The translations under genes and the position numbers were made by a program. Below are positions 58,239-64,000 of a stretch of DNA of 64,000 nucleotides, piece after piece (the stretch's first letter is position 1; every line of letters starts with the position of its first letter). Below the pieces are notes generated by a model that was not told the DNA's origin, did not search any database, and was given only the letters and a program-made list of their open reading frames with translations. The stretch is from assembly GCF_041360795.1 (NCBI RefSeq), contig NZ_JBFUPW010000002.1, positions 186,001 through 250,000 on the forward strand. Direction: 5' to 3'. Origin of the DNA: Arthrobacter_E sp041360795. GTDB taxonomy: Bacteria; Actinomycetota; Actinomycetes; Actinomycetales; Micrococcaceae.

Positions 58239-59114
58239 CTAGAGCGGGAAGCGGGCGGCGTCCTCCAGCGCCCCGGCGCACGTCCAGGCTTCGAGCCGTT
58301 CCGCGTCCGAGGGGCCGCCGTCGAGAGGGCTGCGGAGATTCGGCCGCCGCACCCAGCAGCCGGCTTCCTCGGCCACGAGCGCTCCGGCGGACCAGTCGTG
58401 CTCGTTGAGGCCGCGTTCGCCATAGCAGTCGTGGGTTCCGTCGGCCACGAGACAGAGGTCCAGCGCGGCCGAACCCAGCCGCCGCAGGTCCGCGAGACCG
58501 TCCATCAGCTGCGGGAGGGACGCGGCCTGCTCGGCGCGCACACCGGCGTCGTAGGAGAATCCGCTGGCCAGGATGCGGCCGCGGTGGCCCTCCGGCGGCC
58601 CGGTGAGACGACGCGGTTCCGGATTCCCGCTCACAGCGTCCAGAAGCCACGCTCCCCCGCCGCGCGTCGCCCAGTACACGCGCCGGAGCGCCGGAGCGTC
58701 GACCACACCGGCCACCCAGCTCCCGTCCGGAGCCGCGACGGCCACGCTCGTGGCGAAGTACACGATGTTCCGGATGAAGTTGGTGGTGCCGTCCAGCGGG
58801 TCGATGGACCAGCGGTAGCCGCTGGGGCTGTCCGGAGCCGTGGTGCCGTGCTCCTCACCGGTGATGACGTCATGGGGCCGGTGCCGCGTGATGACGGCCC
58901 GCACGGCGGCCTCCGCCTGACGGTCGAACTCGGTGACCCAGTCATTGTCGCTGGACTTGTTGTCCGCGCCGCCGGTGACGTCCTCCTGGCTCAGCGTGGC
59001 CCGCCGGGCCAGGATGGCGGCGCCGGCTGCGGCGGCTTCCCGGGCGATGGCGAGAAGTTCCTCCGTGGACGGCGGCTCGTGAGGGGTGCCGCCCGAAACG
59101 TGCTGCTCACTCAT
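58239..59114 (-). CDS. Inositol monophosphatase family protein
   Basis: 291-residue Mg-dependent, Li-sensitive-type phosphatase. Motif 1 is SIDPLDGTTNFIRNI (DPxDGT metal site), the preceding glutamate site is ITGEEHGT, and motif 2 is LNEHDWSAGALVAEEAGC (WDxAAG-like, with HDWSAGA here). RRLGSAALDLCLVADG is also typical. The substrate could be inositol phosphate, histidinol phosphate or another; not determinable here. The ATG at 59114 lies inside the 3' end of ligA (8-nt overlap), so it is translationally coupled to it; the open frame further upstream lies within ligA. Confidence 0.92.
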   Translation of the reverse strand: MSEQHVSGGTPHEPPSTEELLAIAREAAAAGAAILARRATLSQEDVTGGADNKSSDNDWVTEFDRQAEAAVRAVITRHRPHDVITGEEHGTTAPDSPSGYRWSIDPLDGTTNFIRNIVYFATSVAVAAPDGSWVAGVVDAPALRRVYWATRGGGAWLLDAVSGNPEPRRLTGPPEGHRGRILASGFSYDAGVRAEQAASLPQLMDGLADLRRLGSAALDLCLVADGTHDCYGERGLNEHDWSAGALVAEEAGCWVRRPNLRSPLDGGPSDAERLEAWTCAGALEDAARFPL

Positions 59115-61434
59115 CCCCGGACTCCTCCGAAAGGTCGACGGACGGCGCCTCCTCGGCCGTCTCGGACTCTCCTCCAGGCAAGCCCGCGGGGCCCTTCTCC
59201 AGGAGGATCCGGAAGGCATCCTCATCCAGGACGGGGACACCCAGCTGCTCGGCCTTCTCCAGCTTGGACCCCGCCGCCTCTCCGGCCACCACGTAGGAGG
59301 TGTTCTTCGAGACCGAGCCCGCGGCCTTGCCGCCACGGATGATGATGGCCTCCTTGGCCTGGTCCCGGCTCAGGGTGGGCAGGGTTCCCGTGACCACGAC
59401 GGTCAGGCCTTCGAGGGTCTTCGGCATGGATTCGTCCACCTCATCGGCCATCCGCACCCCGGCAGCGGCCCAGGCGTCCACGATGTTCACATGCCAGTCG
59501 TCGGCGAACCACTCCTTGACCGCGGCGGCGATGGTCGGCCCCACCCCGTCCACGTTGGCCAGCTGCTCCTCCGACGCCTCGCGGATCGCGTCCATGGACC
59601 CGAAGGCGGTGGCCAGGGCCCGGCTGGCCGTGGGCCCGACGTGCCGGATCGACAGTGCCACGAGCACGCGCCAGAGCGGCTGCGACTTCGCCTTCTCCAG
59701 CTCGGTGAAGAGCTTCTTGGTGTTGGCGCTCGGCCCGGCCGGCGACTTGGCCGTGCCCTGGGTCCAGAAGTACGGCTTCAGCTCCCAGACGCCGGTGCCC
59801 GCACCCTTCACGCGCTTCTCGCGCCAGACCTTCACTTCGCCGAGCGCGGCGCGCAGATCGGCGCCCGCCGTCTCCGAGGCGAGGTCGAAGACCCGTGACT
59901 CATCCGTCAGAACGCCAGGCCCGGTCGGCTGGACCAGCCCCCCGGTCCCGGCAGGGTCAGGTCCCGGGCCGGCCGTCAGCGCGAGCGCGGCTTCGTCGCC
60001 CAGGGCCTCGATGTCGAAGGCGCCGCGCCCGGCCAGATGCGCCACCCGCTGGCGGAGCTGGGCGGGGCAGGAGCGGGCGTTGGGGCAGCGGAGGTCGACG
60101 TCGCCCTCCTTGCCCGGAGCCAGTGGCGTGCCACAGGACGGGCAGGTCTCCGGCATGACGAAGGCGTGCTCGGTGCCGTCCCGCAGGGCGAGGACCGGGC
60201 CGACGATCTCCGGGATGACGTCGCCGGCCTTGCGGAGCACCACGGTGTCCCCGATCAGGACGCCCTTGGCCTTCACGACGTCCTGGTTGTGGAGGGTGGC
60301 CATCTCGACGGTGGACCCCGCCACCTTGACCGGTTCCATGACGCCGTACGGGGTGACGCGGCCCGTGCGGCCGACGTTGACCCGGATGTCCAGGAGTTTG
60401 GTGTGCACTTCCTCCGGCGGGTACTTGTAGGCCACCGCCCAGCGGGGCACGCGGGACGTGTGGCCGAGCTGGCGCTGCACGGCGAGCTGGTCCACCTTGA
60501 CCACGATGCCGTCGATCTCGTGGATCAGGCTGTGACGCTTCTCGCCGTACTCGGCGATGAACGCGAGGACCTCCTCGAGCGTGTCCAGCACCTTGAAGTA
60601 CGGACTGGTCGGCAGGCCCCATTCCTGGAGCAGGGCGTAGAAGTCCGACTGGGACGCCAGGTCCAGCCCTTCGTGGCGGCCGATGCCGTGCACGTACATC
60701 GACAGCGGACGCTTGGCGGTCTCGGCGGGATCCTTCTGACGGAGCGATCCGGCGGCCGCGTTGCGCGGATTGGCCAGCGGCGCCTTCCCCTGCGCGATGA
60801 GGACCTCGTTGTACTCCTCGAACGCCTTGGACGGGATGAACACCTCGCCCCGGATCTCCACCTCAGCCGGGTGCCCCGTGCCGGAGAGCTCCCGCGGGAT
60901 CTCCTTGATGGTCAGGACGTTGTGGGTGATGTCCTCGCCGGTGGTGCCGTCGCCACGGGTCGCCGCGCGGACCAGTTTGCCGTCCCGGTACAGCAGGTTC
61001 ACGGCGAGGCCGTCGATCTTCAGCTCCGTGAGCCAGCGCGGCGTCGCCAGTCCGAGGGTCTGCGTGCTGGCGAGCGTCTTCTCGACCCACGCCGTCAGTT
61101 CCTCGAGGGAGAAGACATCCTCCAGGCTGTACATGCGGCTCAGATGCCCGACGGCGGCGAACGCCGAGGACACCTCGCCGCCGACTTCCTGCGTGGGCGA
61201 GTCATTCGACACCAGTTCGGGGTGCAGCGCCTCGAAGCGCTCCAGGCGCAGATACAGCTCGTCGAATTCGGCGTCGCTGATGAGGGGCTCGTCCTCCTGG
61301 TAGTAGGCGTGCCGGTACCGGCGGACCTCATCCGCTAGGACCTGGTACTCCTCACGGAGGGCCTCCGCCGGGGTGCCATCGGAAGGCTCCACGACGTCGT
61401 CTTTCATCACGGGTGCCACGGGATTCTCGCTCAC
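59107..61434 (-). CDS. ligA: NAD-dependent DNA ligase
   Basis: 775-residue replicative DNA ligase sealing nicks with NAD. Domains in order: Ia helices with YHQAYYQEDEPLISD-like RRYRHAYYQEDEPLISDAEFD (about 38-58), adenylation domain with catalytic K139 in LTELKIDGLAVNLLY, the OB fold, and a four-Cys zinc finger (CPSCGTPLAPG and later CPNARSCPAQL). Helix-hairpin-helix repeats follow (ALSIRHVGPTASRALA, LANVDGVG), then a C-terminal BRCT domain (LEGLTVVVTGTLPTLSRDQ). Between zinc finger and HhH there is an extra segment of about 50 residues compared with the common LigA. The start is a GTG (61434) with AGGAT upstream; an ATG at 61407 is the alternative. Confidence 0.97.
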   Translation of the reverse strand: MSENPVAPVMKDDVVEPSDGTPAEALREEYQVLADEVRRYRHAYYQEDEPLISDAEFDELYLRLERFEALHPELVSNDSPTQEVGGEVSSAFAAVGHLSRMYSLEDVFSLEELTAWVEKTLASTQTLGLATPRWLTELKIDGLAVNLLYRDGKLVRAATRGDGTTGEDITHNVLTIKEIPRELSGTGHPAEVEIRGEVFIPSKAFEEYNEVLIAQGKAPLANPRNAAAGSLRQKDPAETAKRPLSMYVHGIGRHEGLDLASQSDFYALLQEWGLPTSPYFKVLDTLEEVLAFIAEYGEKRHSLIHEIDGIVVKVDQLAVQRQLGHTSRVPRWAVAYKYPPEEVHTKLLDIRVNVGRTGRVTPYGVMEPVKVAGSTVEMATLHNQDVVKAKGVLIGDTVVLRKAGDVIPEIVGPVLALRDGTEHAFVMPETCPSCGTPLAPGKEGDVDLRCPNARSCPAQLRQRVAHLAGRGAFDIEALGDEAALALTAGPGPDPAGTGGLVQPTGPGVLTDESRVFDLASETAGADLRAALGEVKVWREKRVKGAGTGVWELKPYFWTQGTAKSPAGPSANTKKLFTELEKAKSQPLWRVLVALSIRHVGPTASRALATAFGSMDAIREASEEQLANVDGVGPTIAAAVKEWFADDWHVNIVDAWAAAGVRMADEVDESMPKTLEGLTVVVTGTLPTLSRDQAKEAIIIRGGKAAGSVSKNTSYVVAGEAAGSKLEKAEQLGVPVLDEDAFRILLEKGPAGLPGGESETAEEAPSVDLSEESGDE

Positions 61435-61480
61435 CCCTCCATCCTGCCACGCGGCACTGACATCGGAGGAGGGTGTTCGC

Positions 61481-61613
61481 GGCGGGAGGGGTGGGAGACC
61501 CTGACAGCGCCGTTGTCGCGTGGAAACGCCCGCCCGGCGCCCTGTCAGGAATGAACAGGACGCCGGGCGGGCGTTGGAGCGCAGGCGCCGAAGGGTCTCC
61601 CACCCCTCCCGCC
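61481..61613. terminator. Nested (two-storey) long hairpin after the FtsK/EccC-like gene
   Basis: Outer perfect 22-bp arms (61481-61502 and 61592-61613; GGCGGGAGGGGTGGGAGACC) enclose an inner hairpin. The inner arms are 21 nt (61525-61545 and 61555-61575) with one mismatch and a 9-nt loop. It lies 18 nt beyond the FtsK/EccC-like stop and 46 nt before the ligA start, both on the minus strand. Confidence 0.75.
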
Positions 61614-61631
61614 CCGCCCGTGGCTCCGGGG

Positions 61632-64000
61632 TCAGGCCTCCGGGGGCAGAGCCACCTGGACCTTGCGGACCTTGCCGCGGGCGATGACGTACCCACGGCC
61701 CGGGATGAACTGGTCCTTGATCCGGCCGAGGCTCGTGCTCAGGAGCGAGTCGCCGTCCATGTCTCCCGGGTTGAGCAGGAGGCCGCGGCGGCCGGACTTG
61801 AACGGCTGCGCCAGCTGCCACGCGGAGGACCAGGTCGAGGTCTCGGACTCGGCCACCACCCACTGGCCCGACTTCACGGACTCGGTGACCAGACGGGCCA
61901 GTCCTGGCTCCGCCATGGAGTCCGTGAACTCGGTGAGGCCCTCGATGAAGAAGGCGACCCGGCCCGGCCGTTCCTGCGCGAACTCGAGCAATTCGTCCAC
62001 ACCCATCTCGACGTCGTCGGTCCCCACGAACGCCTTGTCCCAGACCTTGAGCGAGCCGACGGCGGAGCGCCGGGAGCCGAGGTACACGGCGGTGCCGCCG
62101 GGGTTGGCCTTCTTGTAGGCGTGCGCCAGGGTGACCAGGGCCGTGGTACGGCCCGAGCCGGGAGGGCCGGACACCATGAGCGCGCCTTCGGTGGGCACCT
62201 GGGCCGGAGTGAGGGTCTCGTTGTCCACGCCGAAGGCCGCCATGCCGGGGCTCGCGACCGGCAGGATGCCGAGGTCGACCGATTCCGGCAGACGCTGGAT
62301 CCCCGGCGCTTGCTGGATGCCGCGGCGGAGCATCGCCTCGCGGAGCTTCTGCACGCCACGGGCCTGCAGCGCGAGGTTGGGGGTGCCGCCCAGCACGGCC
62401 AGCTGCACTTCCAGGCCGTCCAGCATGCCGCGGCCCGGAGGGGACGAGGCGTCCAGGACGTCCTTCGGGGCATCCAGGGTGATGTAGTCATCGACGGCGG
62501 ACAGGCGCAGGATCAGCCGCTTCTGAATGGAAGCCAGCAATGCGGTGGGCACCGAGCCGGGGCGGTCACCGGTCACCACGAGGTGGATGCCGAGCGGGCG
62601 GCCGTCCGTGGCGAGCTGGAGGAAGATCTCCCAGATCCCGGCGCTGCTGGAGTACTCGTAGGAGTCCCGGAACGCGCTGATGCCGTCCACAAGGACGAAA
62701 ATCCGCGGCTCGTCCGGCCGTTCGGCGAGCTTCCGGTACTCCACGATCGTGGAGGCCTTGACCTCGGAGTAGCGGCGCGCCCGTTCCTCGGAGACGTCCC
62801 GGAGCCAGCGGAGCAGACGGCCCACGCGCTCCTCGTCGTCGCCGTCGATCACGGCGCCGACGTGGGGCAGGACCTCGAGCATCGTCAGACCGGCGGAGCC
62901 GCAGTCGATTCCGTACACGTGCACGGGACCCCCGCGCGGTGTCACGGCGGCGGCGACGGCGATGCTGCGCAGGGCCGACGACTTGCCGGAACCGCCGGTG
63001 CCGAAGATCGCCATGTTGCCGTCGCGGTCGGGCCGGTAGAACACCAGGGGCTGGGTCTGATGGGCCGCGTCGTCGCCGACACCCAGCAGCAGTTCCTCAT
63101 CGGTGAGCGGGCCCTGCAGCTCGGAGAAGTCGTACGCCGACTGGAGCACTGGAAGCCACGGCTTGCGGGGCGGCTCGATCGCGAGCAGATCCGCGGCGGC
63201 CTTGATGGTCTCGGTCATCCGGGCGATGTCGTTCGGACCCGTGGGCTCGGGCTCCGGCTCGCGCAGCCCGGCATCGACCTCCCACACGGCGCCAGCGCCG
63301 AAGTTCATCTCCACGATGTCGATCTGAGGACGTGGCGGACGTTCCGTCGTCCAGCCACCGGCGTACCCGGTCTGGAAGCTCTGCAGACGTCCGGGACCGG
63401 TCTTGGCGGCGGCACGGCCGGGGATCGCGGGGTCGAAGTACGCCGCCAGCGGCGTGCCGATCACGTCCGTGGCGTCGTCCTCGTCCGCCATGCGCAGCGC
63501 GACGCGGAGATTCGTGTTGGCGCGCAGGCTGCCGCGGATCACACCGGACGGCTGCTGCGTGGCCAGGATCAGGTGCACGCCGAGCGAACGGCCACGCGCG
63601 GCGACGTCCACGACGCCGTCCACGAACTCCGGCATCTCATTGGCCAGAGCGGCGAACTCGTCCACGATGATGACGAGGTACGGCGGGGCGTCCGGATCGG
63701 CCTCGCGCTGCATGGCCAGGAGGTCCTTGGCCTTCTTCCGGTTCAGCAGGTGCTCCCGGTAATGCAGCTCGGCCCGGAGCGAGGTCAGGGCTCGGCGCAC
63801 CAGGTGCGGCGAGAGATCGGTGACCAGGCCGACGGTGTGGGGCAGCTGGACACAGTCGGCGAACGCGCTGCCGCCCTTGTAGTCCACCAGCAGGAAGCTG
63901 AGCCGATCGGGGCTGTAGGCGGAGGCCATGCCCATGATCCAGGACTGCAGGAACTCGGACTTGCCGGCACCAGTGGTGCCGCCGACGAGGGCGTGCGGGC
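61632..64000 (-). CDS. FtsK/SpoIIIE-family ATPase, EccC-like (5' end beyond the window)
   Basis: C-terminal 789 or so residues of a large P-loop ATPase; the N-terminus lies past the right edge. Three ATPase modules are visible. The first has Walker A HALVGGTTGAGKSEF and Walker B YLVIIVDEFAAL, and is the catalytically best conserved. The second has NMAIFGTGGSGKSSALRSIA with IFVLVDGIS. The third, degenerate, has LMVSGPPGSGRTTALVTLA with VAFFIEGL. Tandem modules of this sort are the mark of EccC/EssC, the motor of type VII (ESX/WXG100) secretion, usually membrane-anchored at its N-terminus. No other ESX genes are in the window. It is followed by a nested hairpin, then ligA. Confidence 0.88.
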   Translation of the reverse strand, partial: PHALVGGTTGAGKSEFLQSWIMGMASAYSPDRLSFLLVDYKGGSAFADCVQLPHTVGLVTDLSPHLVRRALTSLRAELHYREHLLNRKKAKDLLAMQREADPDAPPYLVIIVDEFAALANEMPEFVDGVVDVAARGRSLGVHLILATQQPSGVIRGSLRANTNLRVALRMADEDDATDVIGTPLAAYFDPAIPGRAAAKTGPGRLQSFQTGYAGGWTTERPPRPQIDIVEMNFGAGAVWEVDAGLREPEPEPTGPNDIARMTETIKAAADLLAIEPPRKPWLPVLQSAYDFSELQGPLTDEELLLGVGDDAAHQTQPLVFYRPDRDGNMAIFGTGGSGKSSALRSIAVAAAVTPRGGPVHVYGIDCGSAGLTMLEVLPHVGAVIDGDDEERVGRLLRWLRDVSEERARRYSEVKASTIVEYRKLAERPDEPRIFVLVDGISAFRDSYEYSSSAGIWEIFLQLATDGRPLGIHLVVTGDRPGSVPTALLASIQKRLILRLSAVDDYITLDAPKDVLDASSPPGRGMLDGLEVQLAVLGGTPNLALQARGVQKLREAMLRRGIQQAPGIQRLPESVDLGILPVASPGMAAFGVDNETLTPAQVPTEGALMVSGPPGSGRTTALVTLAHAYKKANPGGTAVYLGSRRSAVGSLKVWDKAFVGTDDVEMGVDELLEFAQERPGRVAFFIEGLTEFTDSMAEPGLARLVTESVKSGQWVVAESETSTWSSAWQLAQPFKSGRRGLLLNPGDMDGDSLLSTSLGRIKDQFIPGRGYVIARGKVRKVQVALPPEA

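Noticed and set aside
343..61613. Long hairpins as MITEs or IS remnants
   Set aside because: No target-site duplications that I can see, no transposase gene in the window, and each lies just after a stop codon; left open only for the two repeated families.
1..64000. CRISPR array, tRNA or rRNA genes
   Set aside because: I found no regularly spaced direct repeats and no cloverleaf or rRNA-like stretch; a covariance search was not possible here.

Overview
The window is GC-rich, densely coded bacterial chromosome with actinobacterial character. Supporting this are GTG/TTG starts, Tat and lipoprotein signals, SAM-IV-type riboswitches, a single-chain glycyl-tRNA synthetase, gatCAB, an actinobacterial-style LigA and an FtsK/EccC-type ATPase. 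A soil Micrococcaceae such as Arthrobacter or a close relative is my inference. No rRNA or tRNA gene was seen, so the genus is not proven. I count 52 genes, cut at both window edges (an SDR oxidoreductase at the left, an FtsK/EccC-like ATPase at the right).

Left part (1-15.9 kb). The glyS, GNAT and YibE/F genes form a probable operon. They are followed by a beta-propeller lactonase, an S4 RNA-binding protein, an esterase and an SGNH hydrolase. The methionine genes metY and metX come next, each behind its own SAM-IV-type riboswitch and each with its own terminator. Then come a small secreted SapA-like protein, a VOC protein behind a possible DtxR-like box, a lipoprotein, a CPBP protease and a histidine phosphatase.

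Galactosamine / O-glycan locus (15.9-25.5 kb). A minus-strand operon encodes an AgaS-like SIS protein, a ROK kinase, a PfkB kinase, a class II aldolase and a DeoR regulator. It is divergent from a 1472-residue secreted GH101 endo-alpha-N-acetylgalactosaminidase with two NPCBM domains. The gene set suggests cleavage of O-linked Gal-GalNAc outside the cell and catabolism of the amino sugar through the tagatose-phosphate route. No transporter or deacetylase is present here.

Middle (25.5-43.3 kb). This holds hutI, kbl and tdh, a Tat-exported amidohydrolase and a LysR regulator. A sugar-uptake operon follows (LplB/LplC-type permeases, a lipoprotein binding protein, a LacI regulator and a Gfo/Idh/MocA oxidoreductase). 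Its promoter has a double palindromic LacI-type operator just downstream. Next are a flavoprotein, a PP2C-like phosphatase, an Fe(II)/2OG-type oxygenase and a secreted DUF3472-like protein.

Right part (43.3-64 kb). The gatCAB operon and an EamA transporter lead into a di/tricarboxylate region: LysR, PrpF-like isomerase, MatC-like carrier, secreted acid phosphatase, CitM-type carrier and a CitA/CitB-type two-component pair. Two GNATs, an inositol monophosphatase, ligA and the truncated FtsK/EccC-like gene complete the window.

The most unusual feature runs across the whole window. At the 3' ends of transcription units sit very long inverted repeats (arms of 17-33 nt, mostly perfect). Two families occur twice each, and the copies of each pair differ by a base change matched by a compensating change on the other arm.
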